From positions 124,001-188,000 of the forward strand of contig NZ_JBHTJT010000007.1 of the NCBI RefSeq assembly GCF_042676185.1: a stretch of DNA of 64,000 nucleotides, in the 5' to 3' direction. This document shows positions 42,615-51,349 of the stretch, piece after piece; position 1 is the first letter of the stretch; the number at the start of each line of letters is the position of its first letter. The notes beneath the pieces are model-generated. The model had not been told where the DNA came from. It worked only from the letters and a program-made list of their open reading frames with translations, and ran no database searches. This DNA is from Tropicimonas aquimaris. Its GTDB lineage: Bacteria > Pseudomonadota > Alphaproteobacteria > Rhodobacterales > Rhodobacteraceae. A program made the translations under genes and the position numbers.

Positions 42615-43661
42615 ATGCGTCGGACACTTGCAGCCAGTGGAATTCTCGTCTGCGCTGTTGCCGGCCAGACCGCCGCGAGCGAACTTCGGGACGCGGCGCT
42701 GGAGTATTTCCAGCCGTTGCCGTCGACCCTCATGGCGCCGTCCGGCAACGCGATCACGCCGGAAAAGATCGACCTCGGAAAGGCGCTCTTCTTCGATCCG
42801 AGAATGTCCGCCTCGGGGGTGTTCTCGTGCAATTCCTGCCACAACCTGGCAACCGGCGGCGACGACAACATGCCGACCTCGATCGGCCATGGCTGGCAGA
42901 AGGGGCCGCGCAACTCGCCAACCGTGCTGAACGCGGTGTTCAACGTCGCCCAGTTCTGGGACGGCCGCGCGGAAGACCTCAAGGCCCAGGCCAAGGGGCC
43001 GGTGCAGGCCGGCGTCGAGATGGCCAACACGCCCGACAATGTCGTTGCCACGCTCAATTCGATGCCGCAATACGTCGACTGGTTCAAAGGGGCCTTCCCC
43101 GAGGAAGCCGACCCGGTCAGCTTCGACAATTTCGCCAAGGCGATCGAGGCCTACGAGGTCACGCTCACCACGCCGTCGCCCTTCGACGCCTTCCTGAACG
43201 GCAACGAAGACGCGCTGGACGAGACGCAAAAGGCCGGCCTTCAGCTGTTCATGGATAACGGCTGCGTCGCTTGCCACAACGGCGTCAACGTCGGTGGGCA
43301 CGACTACTACCCCTTTGGCCTGATCGAGAAGCCGGGCGCGGACATCCTGCCGGAAGGCGACGTTGGCCGCTATGCCGTGACCGAGACGGCGGATGACGAG
43401 TATGTCTTCCGGGCCGCTCCCCTGCGTAACATCGCCCTGACGGCTCCCTACTTCCACTCCGGCGTGGTCTGGGGCCTGCGGGAAGCCGTGCAGATTATGT
43501 CGATCTCGCAGCTCGGCACCGAGATGCCGGAAGAGGAGATCGACCAGATCGTCGCCTTCCTCGACTCGCTCACGGGTGAGATGCCCGAGGTGGTCTATCC
43601 GGTGCTGCCCTCCGAGACCGCATCGACTCCGCGTCCGACAGGCGAGGTCATCGCCGAGTAA
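42615..43661 (+). CDS. ccpA: periplasmic di-haem cytochrome c peroxidase
   Basis: Reduces H2O2 to water in the periplasm with electrons from cytochrome c. The 348-residue protein has a signal peptide (MRRTLAASGILVCAVAGQTA), an N-terminal low-potential haem motif FSCNSCHNLATGG and a C-terminal high-potential motif NGCVACHNGVNVGG. NSPTVLNAVFNVAQFWDGRA and LRNIALTAPYFHSG are family hallmarks. I choose the ATG at 42615, following AAGGGAG, over a TTG two codons earlier. An FNR box precedes it and a strong terminator follows. Confidence 0.95.
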   Translation: MRRTLAASGILVCAVAGQTAASELRDAALEYFQPLPSTLMAPSGNAITPEKIDLGKALFFDPRMSASGVFSCNSCHNLATGGDDNMPTSIGHGWQKGPRNSPTVLNAVFNVAQFWDGRAEDLKAQAKGPVQAGVEMANTPDNVVATLNSMPQYVDWFKGAFPEEADPVSFDNFAKAIEAYEVTLTTPSPFDAFLNGNEDALDETQKAGLQLFMDNGCVACHNGVNVGGHDYYPFGLIEKPGADILPEGDVGRYAVTETADDEYVFRAAPLRNIALTAPYFHSGVVWGLREAVQIMSISQLGTEMPEEEIDQIVAFLDSLTGEMPEVVYPVLPSETASTPRPTGEVIAE

Positions 43662-43691
43662 CCGGTCTGGCCGGATCCACGGCACGAAACA

Positions 43692-43727
43692 GCGCCGCAC
43701 CGCTCTCCACGGTGCGGCGCATTTCTT
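43692..43727 (+). terminator. intrinsic terminator of cytochrome c peroxidase gene
   Basis: GCGCCGCACCG (43692-43702), loop CTCTCCA, CGGTGCGGCGC (43710-43720), then ATTTCTTT. Perfect 11-bp stem about 30 nt after the peroxidase stop. Confidence 0.9.
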
Positions 43728-43745
43728 TCGCGGCGCTCGCGCAAC

Positions 43746-43771
43746 GAAAAAGGGCGCCACAGCGGGCGCCC
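43746..43771 (-). terminator. intrinsic terminator of gcrA
   Basis: On the minus strand GGGCGCC (43771-43765) pairs with GGCGCCC (43758-43752) and is followed by TTTTTCG. It lies about 26 nt after the gcrA stop and backs onto the peroxidase terminator, so convergent transcription is insulated. Confidence 0.88.
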
Positions 43772-43796
43772 CTCGAATTCCGTGAGTTCGCAGCGC

Positions 43797-44420
43797 TCAG
43801 CGGCGGCGGTCGCGGCGCGAGGACATCGGCTGGAACGCCACGCCAACATGCGCCTCGCAATACGGCTTGCCCGCCTGCACCGGCAGGCCGCAGAACCAGA
43901 AATCCTCGGTCGCTGGGTCGCCGATCGGCCATTTGCAGGTCCGCTCGGTCAGCTCCATCAGCGTCAGCCGGCGCGCCTTCTTCTCGATCTCCCGCACCGA
44001 GGCCAGCGCCTCGGGGCTGATCTCGTTGGCAGAAGGCTGCGGCGGCAACGGCTGGCCGGCGGGAATAATCTGGCGGCGTGCCGGAGAGACCGGCGCTTCG
44101 ACGGGCTCGGGGTCGGCCGCGACCACTGGCTCGGGTTTCGCCTCCTCGACGGGCTCGGCCGCCACCGGCGCCTCGCGCACCGGCTTCGGACGCGGCGCCT
44201 CGGCCTTCACGGCGGGTTTCTCGGGCACTTCCACCTCGGCAGGCTTCGCCTTCTCCGCCGTGCCGCCACCGCCGTTACGGTTCGAAAGGCCGAGCCGGTG
44301 CACCTTGCCGATCACGGCGTTACGGGTCACACCGCCAAGCTCCTTGGCGATCTGGCTGGCGCTCTGGCCTTCGCTCCACATCTTCTTGAGGGTCTCGACG
44401 CGCTCTTCGGTCCAGGACAT
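43797..44420 (-). CDS. gcrA: GcrA cell cycle regulator
   Basis: DNA-binding sigma-70 coactivator of alphaproteobacteria that reads GANTC methylation by CcrM and controls cell-cycle genes. The 207-residue protein begins with the highly conserved domain MSWTEERVETLKKMWSEGQS, ELGGVTRNAVIGKVHRLGLS. A long Pro/Ala/Glu-rich linker (about 50-140) follows, then the C-terminal motif ERTCKWPIGDPATEDFWFCG with CEAHVGVAFQP. The linker is longer than in Caulobacter as I recall. The promoter is at 44497-44525. Confidence 0.96.
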   Translation of the reverse strand: MSWTEERVETLKKMWSEGQSASQIAKELGGVTRNAVIGKVHRLGLSNRNGGGGTAEKAKPAEVEVPEKPAVKAEAPRPKPVREAPVAAEPVEEAKPEPVVAADPEPVEAPVSPARRQIIPAGQPLPPQPSANEISPEALASVREIEKKARRLTLMELTERTCKWPIGDPATEDFWFCGLPVQAGKPYCEAHVGVAFQPMSSRRDRRR

Positions 44421-44496
44421 CTGCCAGCCATCTCCAATGGAAAAAAGCGCCCCCGCGGAAACTCCACGGCGCCGCCCTTACGTTCATCTCGTCCCT

Positions 44497-44525
44497 ATAT
44501 TAAGACGCGGGCCGTGGGGTTACAA
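44497..44525 (-). promoter_or_regulatory. candidate sigma-70 promoter of gcrA
   Basis: On the minus strand TTGTAA (44525-44520) and TAATAT (44502-44497) are separated by exactly 17 bp. The 5' UTR of gcrA would be about 70 nt. No GANTC site is obvious inside the promoter. Confidence 0.6.
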
Positions 44526-44568
44526 GCGACCCCGGCAAGAGGGCGCCAAAGGCAGGGGGACCAGCACC

Positions 44569-45372
44569 ATGAACGAACCATCGGCAATGGGCATGCGCCG
44601 CTTCGGGCGTATCAACTGGCTGGGCATGAAGACGCTCGCCCGGCGCGAGATGCAGCGGTTCCTCAGCATCTGGATGCAGACGATCATGGCGCCGCTGGTC
44701 ACCGCCGGCCTGTTCCTCGCGATCTTCTCCATCGCCATCGGGCCCGGCCGGGGTGAGGTGATGGGCTTCAGCTACCTGCATTTCATCGCGCCGGGCATCC
44801 TGACTATGACGGTGATCCAGAACGCCTTCGCCAATACCTCCTCCTCGCTGCTGGTCTCCAAGGTGCAGGGCAACATCGTCGACACGCTGATGCCGCCGCT
44901 CTCGGCCGGCGAGATCGTCGCCGGCTACATCGCCGGTGGGGTCGGGCGCGGGCTCTTCGTGGCGCTGCCGATCGGGCTGGTGATGATGCCGGTGCTCGGC
45001 ATCACCGTGCAATCGCCGCTGCTGGCGCTGCTCTTCATCACGCTGGGTGCGGCGCTGATGGCCGGGCTCGGCCTGCTGGCGGCGATCTTCGCCAACAAGT
45101 TCGACCAGGTCGCGGCGATCTCCAACTTCGTCATCACACCGCTCTCCTTCCTCTCCGGCACCTTCTACTCGGTCGAGGCCGTGCCGCCGGTTATGGCGCA
45201 CCTGCTGCACTGGAACCCGATCTTCTACCTGATCGACGGCGTGCGCTACGGTGTGCTCGGCATCTCCGACCGCTCGCCGCTGCTCGGGCTGGCGATCCTG
45301 ACCACGGTCACGGCGATCATCATCGTCTGGTGCTGGCACTGGGTGCGCCGCGGCTACCGCCTCAAGCCCTGA
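44569..45372 (+). CDS. ABC-2 transporter permease without adjacent ATPase
   Basis: A 267-residue ABC-2 permease with about six spans, starting MNEPSAMGMRRFGRINWLGM; the segments QTIMAPLVTAGLFLAIFSIA and FVITPLSFLSGTFYSVEAVP are typical. AGGGGGA precedes the ATG at 44569. The flanking genes are gcrA and argD, so it lacks a neighbouring ATPase. The orphan ATPase at 25947-26891 is a candidate partner (inference). Substrate unknown. Confidence 0.9.
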   Translation: MNEPSAMGMRRFGRINWLGMKTLARREMQRFLSIWMQTIMAPLVTAGLFLAIFSIAIGPGRGEVMGFSYLHFIAPGILTMTVIQNAFANTSSSLLVSKVQGNIVDTLMPPLSAGEIVAGYIAGGVGRGLFVALPIGLVMMPVLGITVQSPLLALLFITLGAALMAGLGLLAAIFANKFDQVAAISNFVITPLSFLSGTFYSVEAVPPVMAHLLHWNPIFYLIDGVRYGVLGISDRSPLLGLAILTTVTAIIIVWCWHWVRRGYRLKP

Positions 45373-45418
45373 CCGGAAACCTCTGGCGCGGCGGCACGTT
45401 CTGCGCTAGACGCCGCGC

Positions 45419-45466
45419 ATGACACAGACCCGGCCCCTGCTCCGACGCATCCGACGTCGCCGCTGA
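45419..45466 (+). CDS. putative arginine-rich leader peptide of argD-argF
   Basis: A 15-codon ORF, MTQTRPLLRRIRRRR then TGA. Seven of 15 codons are Arg, six of them within the last seven, the layout of amino-acid-sensing leader peptides. It lies 137 nt before argD, which with argF makes arginine. No SD is evident, but TAGACG occupies -12 to -7 relative to the A of the ATG, so the transcript may be leaderless, as with alphaproteobacterial trpL. I found no clear T-tailed terminator in the 137 nt that follow; control might therefore be by ribosome stalling, RNA folding or Rho. Inference; not previously known to me. Confidence 0.55.
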   Translation: MTQTRPLLRRIRRRR

Positions 45467-45602
45467 CCCCGCCTCCCGCGGGCCGCCAGCCTGCGCCCGT
45501 TCTGCCGTCATTTCCCTAAGAAAAGCCCGCAAGCGCCCTGTCGCATTGACACATCTCGCGCCCGCTGGCACTCCTTCGCACTCCTGACCAAAGGTTCCGT
45601 CG

Positions 45603-46784
45603 ATGATCCCGTCCGTCCTGCCGACCTACAACCGTGCACCGCTCAACTTCACCAGGGGTGAAGGCAGCTGGCTGATCGAGCGCGACGGGCGACGCTTTCT
45701 CGACCTCGGCGCGGGCATCGCGGTCAACGCGCTCGGCCATGCCCACCCGAGCCTGGTGCAGGCACTGACCGACCAGGCCGGCGCGCTCTGGCACACCTCC
45801 AACCTCTATCAGGTGGACCGGCAGCAGGCGCTCGCCGACCGGCTGGTGGAGCTGACATTCGCCGACACCTGCTTCTTCACCAATTCAGGCACCGAGGCCT
45901 GCGAACTGGCGGTCAAGATGGCGCGCAAGTACTGGCACGCCAAGGGCCAGCCAGAACGGGTCAAGATCCTGACCTTCGACGGCGCCTTCCATGGCCGCTC
46001 CTCCGCCGCCATCGCCGCCGCGGGGACCGAGAAGATGATCGGCGGCTTCGGCCCGGTCCTGCCGGGCTTCGTCCACCTGCCGTTCGGCGATCTCCCGGCT
46101 CTGCGCAAGGCGCTCGAGGACCCGGAAGTCGGCGCGGTGCTGATCGAGCCGATCCAGGGCGAGGGCGGCATCCGCAGCCTCGGCGACGCCGCCCTGCGCG
46201 AGGTGCGCGCGGCCTGCGACGCCGCCGGCGTGCTGCTGATCTTCGACGAGGTGCAATGCGGCGTGGCCCGCACCGGCCGCCTCTTCGCCCATGAATGGGC
46301 CGGCGTCACGCCCGACATCATGATGGTGGCCAAGGGGATCGGCGGCGGCTTCCCGATCGGCGCGGTGCTGGCCACCGAGGCCGCCGCGGCTGGCATGACC
46401 GCCGGCACCCACGGCTCTACCTATGGCGGCAATCCGCTGGGCTGCGCCGTTGCCCTGGCCGTGCTCGCCACCGTGGCGGACCCGTCGTTCCTGGCCGAGG
46501 TCAACCGCAAGGCCGCGCTGCTGCGCCAGGGCCTCGAGGGCCTCGTCGCCGCCCATCCCGACGTCTTCGACGAGGTGCGCGGCGAAGGGCTGATGCTCGG
46601 CCTCCGCTGCCGCCCCGCCGCCGCCGAGATCGTGCAGGCCGGCTATGCCGAGGAACTCCTCGTCGTGCCCGCCGCCGAGAACACGATCCGGCTGCTGCCG
46701 GCCCTCAACATCTCCGACGAGGAGATCGCGGAGGCGCTGGCACGTCTCGACCGCATGGCGCAGCGCGCTGCCAAGGCAGCCTGA
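45603..46784 (+). CDS. argD: acetylornithine aminotransferase
   Basis: PLP-dependent class III aminotransferase of arginine synthesis (N-acetylglutamate semialdehyde to N-acetylornithine). The 393-residue protein has ADTCFFTNSGTEACELAVKM, FDGAFHGRSSAAIAAAGTE, the Asp in LLIFDEVQCGVARTGRLFAH and the PLP lysine in MMVAKGIGGGFPIGAVLATE. ATG at 45603 with AAAGG upstream. It is followed after 109 nt (holding a family A repeat) by argF. Confidence 0.96.
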   Translation: MIPSVLPTYNRAPLNFTRGEGSWLIERDGRRFLDLGAGIAVNALGHAHPSLVQALTDQAGALWHTSNLYQVDRQQALADRLVELTFADTCFFTNSGTEACELAVKMARKYWHAKGQPERVKILTFDGAFHGRSSAAIAAAGTEKMIGGFGPVLPGFVHLPFGDLPALRKALEDPEVGAVLIEPIQGEGGIRSLGDAALREVRAACDAAGVLLIFDEVQCGVARTGRLFAHEWAGVTPDIMMVAKGIGGGFPIGAVLATEAAAAGMTAGTHGSTYGGNPLGCAVALAVLATVADPSFLAEVNRKAALLRQGLEGLVAAHPDVFDEVRGEGLMLGLRCRPAAAEIVQAGYAEELLVVPAAENTIRLLPALNISDEEIAEALARLDRMAQRAAKAA

Positions 46785-46801
46785 GCCGCTTGCTTCTCCT
46801 G

Positions 46802-46866
46802 TTTCCAAATATCCTCGGGGGGCGCCCCGGGTAAGCCCGGGGCGATCGGGGGGCAGACAGCCCCCC
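46802..46866 (+). repeat. intergenic repeat, family A copy 1
   Basis: TTTCCAAATATCCTCGGGGG, then a copy-specific hairpin GCCCCGGG-TAAG-CCCGGGGC (46824-46843), then the conserved hairpin GGGGGGC-AGACA-GCCCCCC (46848-46866). It lies between argD and argF, beginning 17 nt after the argD stop. Its strong hairpins may influence argF expression or argD mRNA stability. Confidence 0.7.
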
Positions 46867-46893
46867 GGCCTCCCGGCCCAGAAAGACCGACCG

Positions 46894-47820
46894 ATGACCC
46901 ACTTCCTCGACATCCACAAGACCGCCCCCGCCGACCTCCGGGCCATGATCGACAGCGCCCGCGCCATGAAGGAGGCCCGCAACGGCCAGCCCAAGGGCAC
47001 CCCGGATGCCGACCTGCCGCTCGCCAACCACATGGTGGCGCTGATCTTCGAAAAGCCCTCGACCCGGACGCGCGTGTCCTTCGACGTGGGCGTGCGCCAA
47101 CTCGGCGGCCAGACAATGGTGCTCTCTGGCAGCGACATGCAGCTCGGCCATGGCGAGACCATCGAGGACACCGCCCGCGTGCTCTCGCGCTACGTCGACA
47201 TGATCATGATCCGCACCTTCGAGGAGGCCACCCTGCTGGAGCTGGCCGAAGCCGCGACGGTGCCGGTGATCAACGGGCTCACCAACCGCTCGCACCCCTG
47301 CCAGATCATGGCCGACATCCTGACCTTCGAGGAGCACCGCGGCCCGATCGCCGGCCGAAAGGTGGTCTGGTCGGGCGACGGCAACAATGTCTGCGCCTCC
47401 TTCCTGCACGCCGCCGGCCAGTTCGGCTTCGACTTCACCTTCACCGGCCCGCCGACGCTGGACCCCGAGCCCGAGTTCGTCGGCTTCGCCCGCGAGCAGG
47501 GGGTCTCGGTTCAGATCGAGCGCGACCCGCACAAGGCCGTCGAGGGGGCGGACCTGGTGGTCACCGACACCTGGCTGTCGATGCACGATTCCAAGTCGGC
47601 GCAGGAACGCCGCCACAACCAGCTGCGCCCCTACCAGGTGAACGAACGCCTGATGGCCGCCGCCGGCCCGCAGGCGCTCTTCATGCATTGCCTGCCCGCG
47701 CATCGCGAGGAAGAGGCGACCTCGGCGGTGATGGACGGGCCGCAATCGGTGATCTTCGACGAGGCCGAGAACCGCCTGCACGCGCAGAAGGCGATCATGC
47801 GCTGGTGCCTCGGGCTCTGA
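46894..47820 (+). CDS. argF: ornithine carbamoyltransferase
   Basis: Catalyses carbamoyl phosphate + ornithine to citrulline. The 308-residue protein has the carbamoyl-phosphate site FEKPSTRTRVSFDVGVRQLG (about 47-66), HPCQIMAD, the ornithine motif MHCLPAHREEEATS near 260 and DTWLSMHDSKSAQ (the SMG-type loop). The ATG at 46894 is preceded by a weak GAAAGA-like SD. Second gene of the arginine unit; it converges with hrpB. Confidence 0.96.
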   Translation: MTHFLDIHKTAPADLRAMIDSARAMKEARNGQPKGTPDADLPLANHMVALIFEKPSTRTRVSFDVGVRQLGGQTMVLSGSDMQLGHGETIEDTARVLSRYVDMIMIRTFEEATLLELAEAATVPVINGLTNRSHPCQIMADILTFEEHRGPIAGRKVVWSGDGNNVCASFLHAAGQFGFDFTFTGPPTLDPEPEFVGFAREQGVSVQIERDPHKAVEGADLVVTDTWLSMHDSKSAQERRHNQLRPYQVNERLMAAAGPQALFMHCLPAHREEEATSAVMDGPQSVIFDEAENRLHAQKAIMRWCLGL

Positions 47821-47854
47821 GCCATCCGGCGCAGCCGCGGACCGGTTCGGTGGC

Positions 47855-47919
47855 GGGGGGCTGTCTGCCCCCCGCGCTTCCCGGACAGGTCCGGGAAGCT
47901 CCCCCCGAGGGTATTTTTA
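47855..47919 (-). repeat. intergenic repeat, family A copy 2 (inverted)
   Basis: Reverse orientation: conserved hairpin GGGGGGC-TGTCT-GCCCCCC (47855-47873), copy-specific hairpin GCTTCCCGGAC-AG-GTCCGGGAAGC (47876-47899, perfect 11-bp arms), then CCCCCCGAGGGTATTTTTA. It lies between convergent argF and hrpB, starting about 15 nt after the hrpB stop in the same orientation. For argF the hairpins plus TATTTTTA could act as a terminator. Confidence 0.7.
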
Positions 47920-47934
47920 CCAGGAGAGACCGGG

Positions 47935-50379
47935 TCAGGCGCCGGGTTTTCGGCGTTTTGCGCGCAGGGTCGGGTCGGCCTCGGTCGGGTCCTCCGGCCA
48001 GGGATGTCTCGGGTAACGCGCGCGCATGTCCTTGCGGACGTCGGCGTAGGAGCTGGCCCAGAAGCCCGGCAGGTCCATCGTGGTCTGCACCGGGCGGCCG
48101 GCAGGGGAGAGCAGGGTGATCCGCAGCGGCAGGCGGCGGGGCCCGACCGTCGGGTGGGTGGTCTGGCCGAACATTTCCTGCACCCGAAGCGCGATCTCCG
48201 GCGCCTCGCCCGAATAATCGATCGGCACCTTGCGCCCAAGAGGCGTGGTGAAGGCGCCGGGCATTTCCCGGTCGAGCCGCTGCATTGCGTCCCAGCCGAT
48301 CCGGGCGCGGAGCGGTTCGGTCAGGTCGAGGCCGCGGATCTGGTCGGCTGAGCGGGCGGTGCCGAGGAAGGACAGCGGCCAATTCTCGGCCTCGGCCAGC
48401 AGGGCCTCCTCCGAGAGATCGGCGATCTCGCCGCCCTCGTCGCGGTAGAGCAGGGCGCGCGCCTGCAGCCGCCGCGCGGCATCGCTCCACGGCAGGCCGA
48501 GCTGGCGTACCCCCTCCAGCGCCGCCTGCGCCAGCGCCTCGGCCGGCGCGTCGCGCCAGATCCGGTCGGCCAACACCAGCGCGCCGAAGCGCTCCTGCTG
48601 CCGCGCCACCACCCGGCGCTCGCGCTTCGACCATTCGGCGACGTCGACCCAACCGATCTGGTCGCCATATAGCCCGCGCAGCTCGCTCTCGGTGATCGGC
48701 AGGGCCAGGCGGACCCGCGCCTCGCGCGCGTCTCCGTCCAGGTCGGTGGCCACGATCAGCCGCTGGTCGGCCAGCGGATCGGCCTCGTTCATCACCGCGC
48801 CCTTGCCGCCCGACAGCAGCCAGCGCGGCGCATCGCCGGGGCGGCGCAGGCCGATCCGGTCGGGATAGGCGAGGGCGGCAGCCTCCGCCGGCGAGAACCC
48901 GGCGTCGGTGTCCGGCGCCAGCCGGGAGAGGCGCACGACCTCGGTGCGGATGCGCTCCAGCGCGCCGCGGTCGGGCGGCACTGGGGCGCTCCTGGGCTCG
49001 CGCAGCGCGGCAAGCCGCAGCGACAGGTCGCAGGGCGCGCCGCGCAGCGGATCGCGTTCGGCCATCAGCGCGGCCAGAGGCGCGGCGTCGCGGCCGGCGC
49101 GCAGCAACATATGCGCGAGCCGCGGGTGCAGCGGCAGGGCGGCCATGGCGCGGCCGTGTTCGGTGATGCGCCCCGCGGCATCCAGCGCGCCGAGGCCCGC
49201 GAGCAGCGCTTGCGCCTCGGCCAGCGCCCCCTCCGGCGGCGGGGTCAGGAAGGGCAGGGACGTACTGCCCCAGAGCGCCAGTTCGAGCGCCAGCCCGGTC
49301 AGGTCGGCGGCCTCGATCTCGGCCGGAGGGAAGGCCGCGAGCCCGCCTTCCTCGCCCCTGGTCCAGAGTCGGTAGCAGGTGCCCGGCGCCAGCCGCCCGG
49401 CGCGGCCGGCCCGCTGGGTCGCCTCGGCCCGGGTCACGCGCTCGGTCACCAGCCGCGACATGCCGGAGCCTGGGTCGAACCGCGCCCGGCGCGCCCGGCC
49501 GGCGTCCACCACGCAGGTGATCCCCTCGATGGTCAGCGAGGTCTCGGCGATCGAGGTCGCCAGCACCACCTTGCGGCCGTCGCGGGCCGGCGCGACCGCC
49601 GCGCGCTGGGCCTTGAACGGCATCGCCCCGAAGAGCGGATGCAGCGCCACGCCCTCCTGCAGGCGCGGGGCGAGCTGCGCCTCCGTGCGCCGGATCTCGC
49701 CCTCGCCGGGCAGGAAGACCAGCAGGCTGCCCCCGGTCTGGCCGAGCGCCTCCAGCACCTGCTCGGCCACCGCCTGTTCCAGCCGCGCGCGCTTGTCGAG
49801 CGGCCGCTCGAGGTGCCGGATCTCCACCGGAAAGGCGCGGCCCTCGGCGGTGATGACGGGCGCGCCGCCCATCAGTTCGGCCACCGGGGCGGCATCGAGC
49901 GTGGCCGACATCGGCAGCAGGATCAGATCGTCGCGCAGCGCTTCGCGGATCTCGAGGCAGAGCGCCAGCCCGAGATCGGCGTTCAGCGAGCGTTCGTGGA
50001 ACTCGTCGAAGAGCACCGCGCCGACCCCGGATAGCTCCGGATCGGCCTGCAGCATCCGGGTCAGGATGCCCTCGGTCACAACCTCGATCCGCGTGCCCGG
50101 CCCGACCCGCGTCTCGCCGCGCATGCGGAACCCGACCGTCGCCCCGGGGACCTCGCCCAGCTGTTCCGCCAGCCGCTCGGCCGCCGCCCGCGCCGCCAGC
50201 CGCCGCGGCTCGAGCATCAGGATCCGGCCCTCCGTCAGCCCCGCTTCCAGCAGCGCCAGCGGCACCCGCGTCGTCTTGCCGGCCCCCGGCGGCGCCTGCA
50301 GAACGGCCTGTCCGGCGCGTTTCAGCGCTTCCACCAGCTCTGGCAGGACGGCATCGATCGGAAGCGGGGCAGGGGGCAT
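47935..50379 (-). CDS. hrpB: ATP-dependent helicase HrpB
   Basis: DEAH-type RNA-helicase-like protein, 814 residues. Walker A LQAPPGAGKTTRVPLALLEA (about 25-44), motif II FDEFHERSLNADLGLALCLE (DEFH variant typical for HrpB), motif III PMSATLDAAPV, motif VI TQRAGRAGRLAPG. The C-terminal HrpB-specific region contains TLLSPAGRPVQTTMDLPGFW and SSYADVRKDMRARYPRHPWP. Biological role poorly known. The ATG at 50379 is followed by a good N-terminal helicase start; it lies 8 nt after the upstream DUF3108 gene. Confidence 0.95.
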   Translation of the reverse strand: MPPAPLPIDAVLPELVEALKRAGQAVLQAPPGAGKTTRVPLALLEAGLTEGRILMLEPRRLAARAAAERLAEQLGEVPGATVGFRMRGETRVGPGTRIEVVTEGILTRMLQADPELSGVGAVLFDEFHERSLNADLGLALCLEIREALRDDLILLPMSATLDAAPVAELMGGAPVITAEGRAFPVEIRHLERPLDKRARLEQAVAEQVLEALGQTGGSLLVFLPGEGEIRRTEAQLAPRLQEGVALHPLFGAMPFKAQRAAVAPARDGRKVVLATSIAETSLTIEGITCVVDAGRARRARFDPGSGMSRLVTERVTRAEATQRAGRAGRLAPGTCYRLWTRGEEGGLAAFPPAEIEAADLTGLALELALWGSTSLPFLTPPPEGALAEAQALLAGLGALDAAGRITEHGRAMAALPLHPRLAHMLLRAGRDAAPLAALMAERDPLRGAPCDLSLRLAALREPRSAPVPPDRGALERIRTEVVRLSRLAPDTDAGFSPAEAAALAYPDRIGLRRPGDAPRWLLSGGKGAVMNEADPLADQRLIVATDLDGDAREARVRLALPITESELRGLYGDQIGWVDVAEWSKRERRVVARQQERFGALVLADRIWRDAPAEALAQAALEGVRQLGLPWSDAARRLQARALLYRDEGGEIADLSEEALLAEAENWPLSFLGTARSADQIRGLDLTEPLRARIGWDAMQRLDREMPGAFTTPLGRKVPIDYSGEAPEIALRVQEMFGQTTHPTVGPRRLPLRITLLSPAGRPVQTTMDLPGFWASSYADVRKDMRARYPRHPWPEDPTEADPTLRAKRRKPGA

Positions 50380-50387
50380 GGGCGGGC

Positions 50388-51116
50388 CTAGCGGCGGGAA
50401 AACACCATGCTGCCATAGCTTGTGCGTGCCCGAACCTCCACCACCGGCCAGAGATCGCCGCGCGAGGTGTCGTAGGTGACCTCGAAATTGCGGAAGCTGG
50501 TGTCGGCCAGATCCTTGGGCTTGTAGCCGTCCACCCGGATGTACTGCGCCGGACAGACGAAACGGTCGCCCTCCTGCCGGCCGCCCGAGAGCTTGATCCG
50601 GTGCACCTCGCGTCCGTCATAGGTCGAGATGTCGAGGTCGCAGGCCAGCCCCGCCGGCCGGCTCCGAAGCAGCGCGAAGAGCCCGGTCATCGGGTCCACG
50701 ACGCCGGGGTGATCCTTGCCCTCGGCATGCCAGTCCTTGCGCCTCGTGTCGGGCGGATCCTGGGTCACGGTGGCAACGCCGCTAGGAAAGCGGATCTGCT
50801 TGGTCTTGCTCTCGCCGCGCTCCCGGGTCGCCTCGTCATAGGCGGCGGGAGTGTATCGGTTCCCCGACACCCGGCCCGACGACCTCGCCTCGGCCTTCAG
50901 CCGGTAGATGCCGCCGACCAGCCCGCTGCTCTCGGCGACGGCGGCGGCGCTGTACTGCCCGCCGCTCTCGGTGCCGGCAATCGAGAGCGTGCCGCCGCGA
51001 ATGCCGGCGAAACTCACGTCGAACACCGCCTTCTCCTCCTGCGCGGCAAGCGGGTGTACGGGCAGGATCGCAAGGGCGAGCGCGATAGCGGGAAGAACGG
51101 CAGTCAGGCGGCGCAT
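50388..51116 (-). CDS. DUF3108 periplasmic protein
   Basis: A 242-residue secreted protein: signal peptide ending in HPLAAQ, then AVFDVSFAGIRGGTLSIAG, YRLKAEARSSGRVSG and the DUF3108 core RRKDWHAEGKDHPGVVDPMT, GLFALLRSRPAGLACDLDIS. A beta-rich barrel is expected. Function unknown. It is co-directional with hrpB and just 8 nt upstream. Confidence 0.88.
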   Translation of the reverse strand: MRRLTAVLPAIALALAILPVHPLAAQEEKAVFDVSFAGIRGGTLSIAGTESGGQYSAAAVAESSGLVGGIYRLKAEARSSGRVSGNRYTPAAYDEATRERGESKTKQIRFPSGVATVTQDPPDTRRKDWHAEGKDHPGVVDPMTGLFALLRSRPAGLACDLDISTYDGREVHRIKLSGGRQEGDRFVCPAQYIRVDGYKPKDLADTSFRNFEVTYDTSRGDLWPVVEVRARTSYGSMVFSRR

Positions 51117-51230
51117 CGGCGTCTCCGGCTGGGGGCTGTCATGCCGTCACAGGGCCGCAAAACCCGCGTCAGGTCAACCGACGGCGTCACACGAGCCGGT
51201 GAAGCAGCGCGCTCCCGCCCATGGCCTTCC

Positions 51231-51293
51231 CCTGTCGGGAAGTATCCTCGGGGGAGCCCCGGCACGGGGCGTGAGGGGGGCAGACAGCCCCCC
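51231..51293 (+). repeat. intergenic repeat, family A copy 3
   Basis: CCTGTCGGGAAGTATCCTCG GGGG head, copy-specific hairpin GCCCC-GGCAC-GGGGC (51256-51270), tail GGGGGGC-AGACA-GCCCCCC ending at 51293. It lies in the 396-bp divergent region between the DUF3108 gene and meaB, where it is followed at 51350 by a family B copy. This is the only family A copy not just downstream of a stop codon. Confidence 0.65.
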
Positions 51294-51349
51294 GTCCGAC
51301 CTCTCCGCCTGCGCGTCGAAGCGAACCTTCACGCCGCACCCAAACCGGG

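Noticed and set aside
45475..45560. An intrinsic terminator between the Arg leader and argD
   Set aside because: GC-rich pairings exist (for example CGGGC with GCCCG) but none is followed by a T run, so I did not annotate a terminator.
45546..45574. TTGACA at 45546-45551 as the argD promoter
   Set aside because: The hexamer 17 bp downstream is CACTCC, a poor -10 box; the upstream region with the Arg leader is the better candidate, though a second promoter cannot be excluded.
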